This document shows, one piece after another, positions 53,545-64,000 of a DNA stretch of 64,000 nt; position 1 is the stretch's first letter; each line of letters opens with the position of its first letter. Origin of the DNA: Yponomeuta sedellus (lineage: Eukaryota; Arthropoda; Insecta; Lepidoptera; Yponomeutidae). The notes beneath the pieces were generated by a model. It was not told the origin of the DNA. It saw only the letters and a program-made list of their open reading frames with translations, and did no database searches. The position numbers and the translations under genes were made by a program. The stretch spans positions 5,008,091 to 5,072,090 of the forward strand of contig OW203736.1 in NCBI GenBank assembly GCA_934045075.1, written 5' to 3'.

Positions 53545-56500
53545 GATAGATAGATAGATAGATAGATAAAACATTTATTTAACGGCACAATACTTTAAAA
53601 CATAACATAGGCATACATGAACATCAAATAAAACAAAAAGGAAAAATATTACATGCATACAAGAAAAGAAAAAGGACAAATAGAACACTTTCAAACATTG
53701 ATTAGTAATCAATACATTTCAAATGATTACGTTATGTAAGGTTAAGTAAGTAAGGTTATGACATTTTAAATGATTACATTTCAAACGTATGTAACGCTTA
53801 AAAACAATAACATCACAAACGTATACGAGAATATTATCACGCTCAGGTTTAAAGTATTGAGCCACTAAAATGGTCGCGACTCAGCATGTGTCGTAGGAGC
53901 ACCGAGGTACTCCCACAACGCTGATATTCTGTCGCGGCCATACTGCGGTTAGTCGTGTTTGTTGAAAAAAAAAAGAAGTAAAGAATTTTGAATTTGGAAA
54001 ATGGGTGCCCAAATAATTGGAGTACAAAGTGTATGTGTGTGTAGAAGTGTAGTGTAGTAAAATGAGTGAGTAGTGCAAAATATCAGTGCAAAATATAAGT
54101 GTGTAACCGGTGTGTTAACAAATATAATAAATATATTATATCGAAGTGGAGTGCCTCACGGTCGGTGTTTTGCCGGTGAAATCTGCGGCACAGCTGAGAG
54201 CTATCTACCCACTAAGATGCAATAAAGTCTGAGGGACCAGCACGGCTTACAGGTACGCATACAACAGTACTATTATTACATATTTGCGCCTGCAACAGAT
54301 GTGCTTTAAAATGTTTTTTAAAAGTATGTTTATTTTTACAGTGACGAAGAGGCGGTGGGATATTATTCCAACACTTGGTTGCAGCGTACCTAAGACTGCC
54401 CCGAAAGGCCGCTGTTCGGTGTGTTGGTAGACTGAGTGGCACAGAAGCTGATCTTACCCCTTCTGCGAGACGCGATTGTCTCCAGGTGAGTTTGTTGTAT
54501 AAGTAAGAGGGTTCGTGTGTTTTAATGACTCCAAATAACATAGTAGCCAGCTGAAGCTTTTGTCTTGCTTCCATTTTCAGCATGTTCGCGCCATTAAGGA
54601 AGGGAGTTACATGAGTGCGAGGCGGAATATCCAGGCAGTAACGAGCACAAGCGTTCTGAACCCTTTGTACCAGAGTTTGCGTTTTCTTAAGCAGACAAGG
54701 GCCATATAAAATCGCACCGTAGTTCAGCTTGGACAGTACTAAAGTTTCACAAAGTCTTATACGCAGGGGAACGCTAACATAATTACGTATTCGATAAAGC
54801 ATCTTCAGACGATAAAAACAATTTCTGACTAGTTCTTGAATGTGGCGTTCAAAGTGTAGCTGTCCGTCCATTAGAACACCAAGATTTCGGGCTTCCGTAA
54901 CTCGGTCAATTTCGCTATTCTTTAAATGTATCCTTATATTTAATTGTGTTAGTTTATCGATTTGTTTTTTGGAACCCAGTAACATGTATTTTGATTTCTT
55001 CGGATTAAGCACGAGACAGTTCCTTTCGGCCCAAACTGATATTCTCTCTAGATCTTCATTTAGACGTGACACACAAGCATCAGCCTCTAACGGAGAAACC
55101 TTTGTATATACTTGCATATCGTCTGCATATAAATGATACTGACAATTTTGTATGCCGTCGGTTATATCTGCTGAATAGATTATAAATAACAAAGGCCCAA
55201 TTATGGATCCTTGAGGAATACCTCGCTCTATAGACTGATCTTGGGATGCTCTCATAGATCCATCTAATCTTTGTAGAACCACTCGTTGGCGACGATCTGT
55301 CAAATAACTTTTGAACCACTTAACAGTACCGGTACTGAAACCATAATAAGACAACTTACATAGCAGAAGGTTGATATTAATTGAATCAAAAGCACGTGAG
55401 AAATCTAACAATGTCAGAATACTGCCACTACCAGAGTCTTGTGCGCACAAAATATTATCGACAACATCAAGTAATGCGGTTGTTGTACTGTGGTTTTTTC
55501 TAAAACCTGACTGAATTTTGGGGAGAATGCCATTTTCCTCGCAATAACTAATTACCTGTTCATAAATTATCTTTTCGAGAATTTTGGAGACTATAGGTAG
55601 CAGGCTAATGGGCCGTAAGTCAGATATTTGAGTAGGGTTAGTTATTTTGGGTATCGGTCGGACAAGCGCGGTCTTCCAGTAGTCAGGGAAGGTTGAAGAT
55701 GTTATTGACCGGTTCACAATTTCCGTAATAGTCTTTAGTGAATTGGGTAGTGTGGCTATAATCATGTCCAAGCTTATTCCGTCAACACCTTGCGCATTGG
55801 ACGTTAAAGCTAGGATGGCCTTTGAGACTATCGTTTCATTCACTGGTGTCAACACTAACGTTGCGTCAGTGTATCTATTTAATTCGTAATAAGTCAGCAT
55901 GGTGGGGCTGCAGTGGTTATTGCCAGGAATGTCCAAAAAATGATTATTTATTTTATTTGGGTCGTCAAAATGGTCAAGTGTGTGATTTTTTTTGTTCAAT
56001 TGGGGCATAGCTATTTCTTTAAGGGTTTTCCATAATTTTTTTGGATTATTTATATTACAATTCACGTGGTTCTCAAAAAAGCAGCGCTTCTCCTGGTACA
56101 AGCTGACATTTACAAGATGCTTAAGGTCTTTGTACTCCTGTTTGTGTATTTCACATTTACTCTTATGATACTTGACGTGTGCCTGATCGCGCAGCTGCAT
56201 CATATATCTAACATTGCTAGTGAGCCAAGGCTTCTGTTTCTCTCTGATCACTATAGTTTTTATCGGCGCGTGATTGTCAAAAACACCTATTATTATTCTG
56301 GTAAACTCTTTTACGATTTCGTTAACGTCCGACGAATACGACATTTTAGTCCAATTTATTGATTCTAATTCTAAATTAAATTTACAGATGTCAATTGTTT
56401 TTAAAGATCTAGTTGTAATTTTGCGATGAGGTATTTTTGGTTTTTTTATTTTTAATTCTGCTGTCACAATAGCGTGACTACAAAGGTCGGAGATATGGTC

Positions 56501-57118
56501 GACGGCCACTGCTATTTTAGAGGGGTCAACATCGGTACACACCAGGTCAATTGCGGTAGAAGAGTCACTCGTAAAATTGGTAGGGACGTTTATAAAGTTC
56601 TTTAAGAGGGTGCATGTCAAAAAATTATCTAATTTGATTTTATTCGTGCTAGGCAGCAGTGTATTTATGTTAAAGTCCCCTAATAATATTACTTGGTCAA
56701 AATTTACAAAGCTTAAAATGGACTCCGTTAAAGCTTCCAAAAATGTGTCACAATTGACCCACGGTGGTCTGTACGCTGTACCGATAGCTAGCCGCGTTGA
56801 GTTAACCCTGACCGACAGCCACATTTTCTCGACCTGCTCGGGCGCAGGCGGGTACGGCTCGGAGACGGCGCGCACGCCGTGACGTACGTAGAAGCCCACT
56901 CCGCCGCCCCGTTGCCGCACGGTGCGCGGTCGCGGCACGTGCCGCAGTCGGTATCCCGGTAACGTTGGCGCCCGCCCCTCTTCCCCGTCTCTCAGCCAAG
57001 TTTCGTTGATACAAATGATATCTGGAGATAGGTTAGCAAACGCGGCCTCGAACTCATCATGTTTAGTCCCAAGCGAGCCTGCATTGAGCAAACAAATTTT
57101 AAAACCGGTCTTAGGCAT
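53545..57118 (-). mobile_element. Jockey/CR1-type non-LTR retrotransposon
   Basis: Contains an intact 968-codon ORF (54212-57118), a 3' non-coding part and, at the 3' end, a tail of (TATC)n (reverse of TAGATAGATAGATA at 53545-53568) preceded by GTTAAATAAATGTTTTATC. No ORF1 (gag-like) is found upstream of 57118, so the copy is 5'-truncated or the family lacks it. It starts about 110 bp after the polyadenylation signal of the zinc-finger gene and runs towards it. No target duplication found. Confidence 0.85.
54212..57118 (-). CDS. Endonuclease/reverse transcriptase of a Jockey/CR1-type retrotransposon
   Basis: 968 codons, uninterrupted. The N-terminal APE-type endonuclease has LLNAGSL (about residue 10), INETWLRDGEE (about 37), GGGVGFYVRHG (about 72) and LLGDFN (about 146). 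The reverse transcriptase has RPISLLPIVSKILEKII, QSGFRKNHST, LLDFSRAFDS, RGIPQGSIIGPLLF and the catalytic YADD (near 55,120). The C-terminal region includes RVQNACARYCL and CWNNIPPPLRH. The ATG at 57118 is the right start for the endonuclease, since stops lie just upstream. The enzyme would nick the target and reverse-transcribe its own RNA there. The open frame suggests a recently active lineage. Confidence 0.93.
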   Translation of the reverse strand: MPKTGFKICLLNAGSLGTKHDEFEAAFANLSPDIICINETWLRDGEEGRAPTLPGYRLRHVPRPRTVRQRGGGVGFYVRHGVRAVSEPYPPAPEQVEKMWLSVRVNSTRLAIGTAYRPPWVNCDTFLEALTESILSFVNFDQVILLGDFNINTLLPSTNKIKLDNFLTCTLLKNFINVPTNFTSDSSTAIDLVCTDVDPSKIAVAVDHISDLCSHAIVTAELKIKKPKIPHRKITTRSLKTIDICKFNLELESINWTKMSYSSDVNEIVKEFTRIIIGVFDNHAPIKTIVIREKQKPWLTSNVRYMMQLRDQAHVKYHKSKCEIHKQEYKDLKHLVNVSLYQEKRCFFENHVNCNINNPKKLWKTLKEIAMPQLNKKNHTLDHFDDPNKINNHFLDIPGNNHCSPTMLTYYELNRYTDATLVLTPVNETIVSKAILALTSNAQGVDGISLDMIIATLPNSLKTITEIVNRSITSSTFPDYWKTALVRPIPKITNPTQISDLRPISLLPIVSKILEKIIYEQVISYCEENGILPKIQSGFRKNHSTTTALLDVVDNILCAQDSGSGSILTLLDFSRAFDSININLLLCKLSYYGFSTGTVKWFKSYLTDRRQRVVLQRLDGSMRASQDQSIERGIPQGSIIGPLLFIIYSADITDGIQNCQYHLYADDMQVYTKVSPLEADACVSRLNEDLERISVWAERNCLVLNPKKSKYMLLGSKKQIDKLTQLNIRIHLKNSEIDRVTEARNLGVLMDGQLHFERHIQELVRNCFYRLKMLYRIRNYVSVPLRIRLCETLVLSKLNYGAILYGPCLLKKTQTLVQRVQNACARYCLDIPPRTHVTPFLNGANMLKMEARQKLQLATMLFGVIKTHEPSYLYNKLTWRQSRLAEGVRSASVPLSLPTHRTAAFRGSLRYAATKCWNNIPPPLRHCKNKHTFKKHFKAHLLQAQICNNSTVVCVPVSRAGPSDFIAS

Positions 57119-57535
57119 GGCAGAGATTGAAGTTTAATAGAGTGAATCTGTGTATTCTTGTGTAGTGTAAAATTGTGTAGTGTGCAATATGTATGTATAT
57201 GAGTGTTTTAATAATTATATATAGCAAAAGATTATACGTATATGATAGTGTGAAGAAATGAGCTCCTTTATTTGAACAACCAGTTTCTACCAAGAAAAAA
57301 TAATTGATTATTTTGACCCGCTGCGACTGAGTACTTAGCATATAATAATATGACATATATTTCATTATAATTAGGCAAGACGACATGACAAACAAAATTG
57401 ACCCAATCAAGCCTTTACAAAAGTCTTTATATCATCTTCTGTGCGCAATGTGTAACGGGGAGAACTATTTTCCATACGGGCAAAGATGCGTCCTTCTCTG
57501 GTCCATATAAATTCACTGCAGGGCACAATCTTCTC
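57119..57535. other. Region upstream of the non-LTR ORF
   Basis: TGTGTAGTGTAAAATTGTGTAGTGTGC near 57160 is locally repetitive. It may be 5' UTR of the element or flank. A 99-codon - strand frame is unrecognised. Confidence 0.35.
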
Positions 57536-57536
57536 T

Positions 57537-57593
57537 TAGAGAGAGAGAGAGAGAGAGAGAGAGCGCGAAAGAGCGAGAGAGAGAGCGAGAGAG

Positions 57594-57625
<32 letters not shown>

Positions 57626-57632
57626 CGAGCGA
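57537..57632. repeat. GA-rich microsatellite
   Basis: (GA)n with GCGA and GATA variants, following a CTGCAGGGCACAATCTTCTCT repeat block. Frames across it are artefacts. Confidence 0.95.
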
Positions 57633-57666
57633 GGAAGAACCATCTAAAACGGGTTCTTCCATCCAC

Positions 57667-58740
57667 GTAGTCAAACTATTTTGTCAAACTGATTTGACCA
57701 GGTGGAAACTTCGTTCCTCGTGGTCAAATTAATGTAATGATCCTTCCTGTATAAGATTCTACATGCCAAAAAGTACAGTCAAACTATTTTGTCGAACTGA
57801 TTTGACCACGTGGTATTGAACACCTCAGGATGTCTCACGATGTTTCCCGTCAATAAGCGAGCGGTTTTAATACAATGACTACAAAATGTTCATAACTTAT
57901 AGAAGAAAATAAATGATAGGTACCTATATGCCCGCACCGGGAATTGAACATGGGTCTCTCGTTTGAGTCCAATCTACCCAATGGACTACCACTATGAGTC
58001 CTGTTTTTTACAACTTACCTTATACGACGTACACAGTACAAGTTTTGAAAAGTATTGTAATGTCTTGTTACAGCAATAGCTATTCTCGATGGTACAGCTA
58101 TGAAAAGTCAGATCCCGACGTCTTCAATGGGCTCGATGCAGTAAAACCAATTGGAAAAATTATTTATATACATATCGGCCACACAGATTGGACCTTGACG
58201 GGGGGCGCAAAAAATACATGTCTTAATCCAGAAGTCTTAAAGGGACATGACTAAGGGCTAATTTCTGAATTGAGAAATTCGATAAGTAAGTTGCTGTCTC
58301 TTGGAATGTCCCAGAAAAGAGCGTGACAGAACGCTTCTTAAGCATTTACTTAGTGAATTTCTCAATTCGGCCGTAAGACTACACAGAAAGCCCCGTTTAG
58401 GACCCCATTAGGGTTGGATTCGCCCAGTCCCTTCTTCCTACATTTGGATGAACATGAGTTGGACTAAAGACATATCTTTTCCACGACCCCGTCCCACGTC
58501 CGTTCCTTTCTGCGTGACCGCTGGCTCACGCGACGGGAAATAGGCCGGTGCCTTGGAGGCGTAACTAGATTTCAGTGGAACCCCATATGTTAGTTCGGTC
58601 TAAGGAACATAGATGGCGCTAGTTGTAGCAGAAGTGATGATATTGGTAAAGCGCTCACGAAAGAAACTAGAGTTTTTCTCACTTCACTGCGGAGTGAAAT
58701 TTCGGAAATAAAGTGCAATTACATACAAATACAAAAAACA
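57667..58740. other. Intergenic, small direct repeats and a reverse SINE-B-like scrap
   Basis: A block GTCAAACTATTTTGTCAAACTG occurs at about 57670 and again near 57778 with one change. 57930-57992 (ATGCCCGCACCGGGAATTGAAC to TACCCAATGGACTACC) is a reverse tRNA-like fragment. The 86-codon frame 57994-58254 is unrecognised. No gene called. Confidence 0.4.
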
Positions 58741-58910
58741 AAGCGGTGGTAGCTCAGTGGGTAGAACCATAGACTGGCAAGCGAGAGCCCCAGGTTCGAT
58801 CCCGAGTGCGGGCATGTACCAATGACTTTGTTTAATTTCAAAAGTTACGTACATTTGCGAATTTGCAGTCGCAATACCACACGCTAACTGTGAAGGAAAA
58901 CATTGTGAGG
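58741..58910 (+). repeat. SINE-B, forward
   Basis: AAGCGGTGGTAGCTCAGTGGG (box A), CCCCAGGTTCGATCCCGAG (box B), GGGCATGTACCAATGACTTTG, then a TACGTACATTTGCGAATTTG tail joined to the GTGAAGGAAAACATTGTGAGG block. It is the most tRNA-like copy in the window, but its anticodon region does not form a normal 7-nt loop in my reading. Confidence 0.7.
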
Positions 58911-59999
58911 AAACCCGCGGTTGGTTGGCTCCGCACGTATTGACTAGTCTTTCCTGTGCGCTAGGCCGACTAAGCTGTCAGGATGGTATAGGTGCTGGGC
59001 AAGCCTACACCATCTATAAAACCATGACCCAGGCACTACAGCGTCGGAGTGGTCCCTTCACCCATCTAGTGTGAGTGAAGATACCACTGGACGCTGTATA
59101 AATCATCTCATTAAGTAGATGCAAAAAAAAAGGCCAAAAGAACAAAAAACAAAATGTTGTAAGAAAAAGTAATTATTGACAGAGCCTGCGGCCGGAGAAA
59201 GGATGGTCGTGGGACGTGGGGCGTAGGCGCGGAAAGACAGGAATCGCTTTTGCGTAGTCTTTCCTGTTAGGGTTTCGTCTCGTCCCGTCATTTGGTATGA
59301 AAATTAATTGGATTAATATCATAATTATTTTTGCCAGGCCTCCGTCCCAAGTTCCTTTTGTGTTGGCGCTGGCCTATGTATTTGAAGCCAGAGGTCGTGG
59401 GATGAAGCTATGCGTTTTATAGAGTTCTCGTCCCCGCGCCCCGACGTCTTGTCAGTGCCCTATCCCACCGCTTCAACACAGCGTTGAAAATATAAAAGTC
59501 GATGTGGTGTCCCATAAAATGTTTAGGTACCTAAATATCTATTTTTGGGGTTGATTTGATGTTACTTCTCAACAACATATTTAAGTTCCGTTTTCGAAAT
59601 GTAGATGGCGTTACTTGTAACAATCTAAAACTAGGTTTCCGTTATTATGTGTTGAATGTACACACCGACGTATATAGAGACTTAGGAAAATAACTTCATC
59701 AAGGATGTTAATACGTTCTTGAACTTCATGTATCTTATTCAAATATTCGGAATTTAATCATTATCGAAATTTACGAAATTATTCTATAATGATGTTTTTA
59801 TCTCATTTAGTTGATGTCGTGACAAAACCTGGTCGCTACCTACCCTTCCAGGATACAGTCGTTAGTTTGTTATAATGTAGTGTCATAAATTTTCCTCGGG
59901 TACGAGAAAAGTCTATTTCAATATCGTCGAGTTGTTATTGCCTATCTGACGATTGATGAGCCCTGACACTTTTAGCTGATTAGGAATATATTTCTATGC
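58911..59999. other. Intergenic, dispersed repeat at its start
   Basis: 58955-59095 is the inverted partner of 9300-9450 (GCCGACTAAGCTGTCAGGATGG, CACCCATCTAGTGTGAG). 59190-59290 holds GGGACGTGGGGCGTAGGCGCGG, of unknown nature. No gene. Confidence 0.4.
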
Positions 60000-60275
60000 A
60001 TCCTGAGGTTGTCTGAGAGAGATCACTTTTAGCGATAATACCGCCAATTGTATACGGCTAAACTTAGATATCCTTTTTTATTTTCTGGTGTACCTATATA
60101 ATAAAGACTTCTAATCTATCTATACCCATATCTAAAGGGCTGTGATAACGGAACGGAGCGGAGTAGAGCGGTAGAATGCCAGCTTTTCAATCGGGAGGTC
60201 GTGGTTTCGATTCCCATCATGCACCAATTACTTTGTTTTCTAAGCATGTACTTGTGAAGTTGTAGTAGCAATAAG
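60000..60275 (+). repeat. CTAT-tail non-LTR 3' end followed by SINE-B
   Basis: 60000-60122: CCTGAGGTTGTCTGAGAGAG, TTTTAGCGATAATACCGCC, ATAATAAAGACTTCTAATC and TATCTATAC. 60145-60275: GGAGTAGAGCGGTAGAATGCC, TCGGGAGGTCGTGGTTTCGATTCCC, CACCAATTACTTTG and GTACTTGTGAAGTTGTAGTAGC. Confidence 0.6.
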
Positions 60276-60404
60276 AATAATAGCATGCCCAGCGTGGGGT
60301 TATGGGCCTCCAATGATGGCACAACCTTGCGCTATGGCGCTCATTAGGGGAGGGCTGTGTTCAGCAGTGGACTAATACAGCCTGAAGAAGAAGAAGCAGC
60401 AATA

Positions 60405-60511
60405 AATAAATAAAAATAAAATAAAATGCATTTATTTCAGGTTTCAAGACCCATATACAATAAAAAACTACAAGAAACAAACAAACAGAGACAACACATA
60501 TATACAATAAT
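60405..60511 (-). mobile_element. 3' end scrap of a non-LTR element
   Basis: Reverse of ATATGGGTCTTGAAACCTG, then AAATAAATGCATTTTATTTT, a typical 3' end with ATTT-type tail. It directly abuts the mariner fragment. Confidence 0.4.
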
Positions 60512-60682
60512 AAATTCGTGGTCGAAATTTCCATCACGAAAGCGTTTAAACCAAAATCGCACGGTGCGTTCATCAGTAGACCCCTCTCCAAACGCAGCAT
60601 TGATATTGCGGGCTGTTTCAGCCGCGTTAGTTCCGCGTCGGAACTCGTATTCAAAAATCACTCGAATTTTCGCAGTATCCAT
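60512..60682 (-). pseudogene. Mariner-family transposase, N-terminal HTH fragment
   Basis: From the ATG at 60682: MDTAKIRVIFEYEFRRGTNA, then AETARNINAAFGEGSTDERT and VRFWFKRFRDGNFD. This is the paired-type helix-turn-helix domain with which mariner transposases bind their terminal repeats. Homology stops near 60512, where another element's 3' end begins, so the catalytic domain is missing. The frame itself is clean over the 57 codons. Confidence 0.85.
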
Positions 60683-61469
60683 CTTTCTTGTCTAAATTGA
60701 ATAACAAAAACAATTGAAAGTCGATATTCAAATGTTTCAAATTTTTTAAAAAAAATTTTTAAACATCATAGAAACCATTTCAAAAAAGTTTCATTCGAAA
60801 ACCTCAAACCATGAAGATTCTATGTCAATTCAAAGAACCTATTGCAATAAAACGGCAATTTCATACTTTAACCCTAATATTAAATTAAATCAGTCTCTTA
60901 AATCCTTTTAATAGCTATTTACTTTCTCCTGATATCGTTAAATCTATGATTATTTGATACTGACGTAAAGCCTATTGGCGGCCTAAGAATAAGCTTAAGT
61001 GCCAAAAAAGTTGTTAAAAAACATATATTGCCAGGCGTCATATGAACATCAATAATTTTCATGATTTATTAGGAAAATAAAGCCAAGTGTGACGAATGAG
61101 ATGTCGCAAAAAGCTGCATGATACTAAAATATGAATTCAAATCGTCCATTCTCATCATGACAGGCTTATTGTATCGCTTCAGTCAGTCACGTGAACGGAA
61201 ATAGGCCCTCAGAGGGTACCTACCCCTCGCAAGTTTGGTTCACTTTGAACGTCCATAGAGGGCGTTAGTTGTAGCTTTCTAGCATTTTAGTGAAAAAGTT
61301 TCTATGTTTACATATTTTTGTTCAATATTTATTCAATGAGGCATAAAAAGACCAAACTTGGCGTAAAGGTAGACTATATCCTAGATTAAAATATAAAACT
61401 TTTACTAGAGGTAATTATAGACGTAGGTAACTGTTATTTTAATTTTAGCATCTAATTTTTTTAAGTAAC
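60683..61469. other. Intergenic, probably includes mariner 5' flank
   Basis: The 150 bp next to the mariner ATG contain several TTTCAAA/TTTGAAA-type words that could belong to its 5' UTR, but I cannot define a terminal inverted repeat. No other feature. Confidence 0.35.
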
Positions 61470-61600
61470 CTACAGGGCACAAGCCTTCTCTCAGAGCGAT
61501 AGTATGGGCTTATTTATCACGCGTGCCCACCGCGGATCAGCAATTTCAAGCGCTGAGGTATTTGAACACACAGAGTCTCGGGTTTTCTTACAGTGTAAAA
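61470..61600. repeat. Dispersed CAGGGCACAAGCC repeat fragment
   Basis: ACAGGGCACAAGCCTTCTCTC, GATAGTATGGGCTTA, GTGCCCACCGCGGATCAGCAATTTC and GCGCTGAGGTATTTG, in the same order as 11995-12130. Confidence 0.6.
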
Positions 61601-61676
61601 AAACTATCAAAAATAGTACTGTTACTTTGACGGCCTTCTTGGTCTAGATTTTATTACTATGCCAGAGGTATCAATT

Positions 61677-62043
61677 CGTTATCAACCCTTGTATGTCCCC
61701 ACTGCTGGGGCACGGGTCTCTCCCTGCATCGCAGGAAGGTTAGGCTATACTCCACCACGGAGGCCAAGTCCGGGTTGGTGGAGGAATGTAAGACAGTGGC
61801 GGGCCTTACTGTCAGAAGTTATCAAGCCGCCCTTAAGGCATCTGACATGGCTTAACAACTGCTATTATATAACAGCCGGCACCAACGGCTTAACGTGCCT
61901 TGCGAAGCACGGAAGCGCTCGGAAAAATGCCACTAGCGGTAGTCACGGGACGCTCACCCGTCCTGTATCTGACCGCGCCTGCTGTTGCTTAACCAAGTGA
62001 TTCATTCCAATCACTCGGTTCGCCTAGGCCACGAGCGCTTCAC
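61677..62043 (+). repeat. F370 repeat, full length, 12-bp target duplication
   Basis: GAGGTATCAATT at 61665-61676 is repeated at 62044-62055. The element is CGTTATCAACCCTTG to CACGAGCGCTTCAC (367 bp). Frames across it are not genes. Confidence 0.92.
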
Positions 62044-62055
62044 GAGGTATCAATT

Positions 62056-63468
62056 GGAAACATTGATTTATGTAAATATGTTCAGACTGCCATTCCATGA
62101 TTACTCATGTTTTTTTTAGTTTTATCATACTATGTTGTATCACAGGTTATCGTAAGAGTAATTTTGTTCATAACAAGTCATTGCACGTCTAATGTACGGA
62201 TGTTACTTTACGATCCGCTGCTTGTGTATTGTATCAAAGTTTTTTTAGCTTTTTCTCAATTAGTGACATTGCCTGCAATTATAAAAAAAAAGTAGGAAGT
62301 CAAATGAGCCACATTACTATCAGTCCCATTAAAAACATTATCATTACATATAATCTTTAGCAGATAAAACCTATCAAAAGCTCGTAATACTTTTTAAATT
62401 TACTTTATAAATAGCCCGTATTTCACAAAACGCTTTCAAAAAATTGCGGCTATTCGAGTGAAACCAACCATTTAAATCACCTCTAATGACCACCAATAAC
62501 CGCATCGCCAAAAGCAGCCATTAAATGAAAAAAGGAAAAAAAGAAATCATACAGAAGATTTAAAAAAAGAATGCAACAATAAAAATGGAATTACGTGCGC
62601 TCAAGTTTTTTACCAAAGGCGCGCGTGTGCCGTCCACGTGACCTAGAATATTAAAACTGGTGTTAGAACTGACACGAGGCCTTTCCCACCAATAAACGGA
62701 GCGGGCGCCGAAGCTGGCAACCCTATTTTTTTTCAACACACAAAGAATTTTCAACCCTATTTCCTCCGAAACAAAAAACATTTCACGCTTTGTCGCAAAT
62801 TGAGCATTTGGAGCTGCTAAAGTAGCAAAACTCGTTTCTATCTCAGTTGACATAAAGTCTAAATTGTGTAGAATGATGTAACAGTAAAATTAGGGCTGTC
62901 GATGGAAATATATTAATACCGCCTCCGACGGTTATCGAATAATGCATCGGCACGTGTGTGTGGCGTTCTTTTTTTATCAAATTTCTCGTTCTTTTGCCAA
63001 ATGGCGTCTGGTGCTGAGTTGTGGGGATGCCAATGGATTAGTGGGGTGAAAGTAGTAGGCTGACTTACATAATAAAGTTTTACTGAAGGCAATCGTCCAG
63101 TTCTCGAAGAAATGAACTTCAGATCAATGTCAGTCTATAGCAAAGGGACTCTAGTGTAGGACTTAGACAAGTGATTTGGTTGTATGGTAGTTAAGTTAGT
63201 ATTATTTTAAATTTTGTACATTAAATAACCTCCCACCCACATTTATATTTTATAATTATTTTCGTAGAGTCTAAGACCCCACAGAAACGATGATAACGAT
63301 GTCATCTCTTCATATGCCTCTTCAGTAGGTATGCCCTCATGTCGAAGAAAATGCGGAGATCGGAACACAATACGCGCTTCGCCAGTCTCTCATCAGACAT
63401 GCGGAAAATATGACTGCACTAGCGCTTTGCCGTCTCACCAATTATATACTTTACATACATACATAACC
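62056..63468. other. Intergenic, one unrecognised ORF
   Basis: The - strand frame 62560-62853 (97 codons, MSTEIETSFATLAAPNAQFA...) has no recognisable domain; it could be a small exon or chance. The rest is AT-rich. Confidence 0.35.
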
Positions 63469-64000
63469 TCACTCCTGTATCCCAGAGGGGTAGGCAGAGA
63501 CCAGGGACTGCCACTTGCCACGATCCTGACAGATCATCTCCTCTTCATCAACGTTCATAAGTCGTTGCATGCACGCACGCCGGTTCCGGGTACTTTTTAT
63601 TTTCCCCTTTGCTAATACATCCGATATTTGGTCGATGTATGTCCGCCTGGGACGTCACTTACCATCCCTTCCACTCACATTCGCAATATATATTTGTTTT
63701 GTCAATCTTTCTTCATTCTCTCCACATGTCCAAACCAACGCAACCTTCCTTTTTCAATTCTAGTCACTAGATTCTCTTTCAGTCAACAACGTTCTCTAAT
63801 CAGATTATTGCGTAACTTGTCATTCAAAGTAACACAACACTACACATATTTCTCAAGGACCTCATTTCTACTGCATTAATTCTACTTTCTTGCTTCTTTT
63901 GCCACACCCAAGTCGCGCTACCATACATAATGGTAAAAATACATACTCGTAGACTTTAATGCTGACTAAAAGTCTTGGTGTATTCTAAGGTTCAAACCCT
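63469..64000 (-). pseudogene. C-terminal part of a non-LTR endonuclease/RT protein (ATGT-tail family), decayed
   Basis: Reading the - strand from about 63750 down: RWFGHVERMKKD, a frame change near 63710, then LTKQIYIANVSGRDGK, a TGA near 63650 where relatives have a sense codon, RPRRTYIDQISDVLAKGKIK, RACMQRLMNVDEEEMICQDR and GKWQSLVSAYPSG with a stop at 63469-63471. The RWFGHV and SAYPSG blocks are typical of RTE-like proteins in moths. The tail TATGTATGTATG (reverse) is at 63451-63465. The element continues past the window edge. Confidence 0.75.

Noticed and set aside
57398..57670. Glu/Arg-rich frame
   Set aside because: Translation of the GA microsatellite.
58741..58815. tRNA gene from the GGTGGTAGCTCAGTGGG/GGTTCGATCCC boxes
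   Set aside because: It is followed by the SINE-B tail shared with other copies, and no normal anticodon arm can be drawn.

Overview
The window looks like repeat-rich genomic DNA of an insect, most likely a moth or butterfly. It is AT-rich, has introns, and is packed with dispersed repeats of kinds I know from Lepidoptera: tRNA-like SINEs, short conserved blocks such as GTGAAGGAAAACATCGTG, and a long repeat starting with an AGGGTTCCGTA block. There are no bacterial signals (operons, Shine-Dalgarno sites, CRISPR arrays).

One host gene can be assembled by eye. It lies on the + strand from the ATG at 37179 to the stop at 53248, with a polyadenylation signal at 53427. Seventeen coding exons are visible and join in phase, except for one step between exons 3 and 4. 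They encode a protein of about 645 residues with five C2H2 zinc fingers in the middle and an unrecognised conserved-looking C-terminal half. Its introns carry SINEs, a MITE, an internally deleted Harbinger-like transposon that keeps a Myb/SANT-like ORF, a possible Crypton N-terminal fragment and a decayed copy of exon 3.

The rest is mobile DNA. 1-1745: 3' part of a non-LTR retrotransposon with a frame break. 18509-25196: a complete, recent BEL/Pao LTR element on the - strand with 207-bp LTRs and a GTTCT target duplication. Its coding region is broken twice, once at a 21-bp inverted duplication. 30023-31060: a non-LTR 3' end interrupted by a ~370-bp repeat. 53545-57118: a Jockey/CR1-type element on the - strand with one long intact ORF (endonuclease plus reverse transcriptase). 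60512-60682: N-terminal piece of a mariner transposase. 63469-64000: 3' end of another non-LTR element.

Repeats shared across the window: SINE-A (tRNA-like, at least 14 copies, several as head-to-head palindromes); SINE-B, SINE-C and SINE-D (other tRNA-like families); F370 (about 370 bp, fixed ends, 11-14 bp target duplications, no poly(A)); and 3' ends of non-LTR families with tetranucleotide tails. Three large microsatellites, including a 1.15-kb CTAT/CTGT/CCGT array, start exactly at such tails.

All coordinates come from reading the sequence. Family names rest on motif recognition without database searches.
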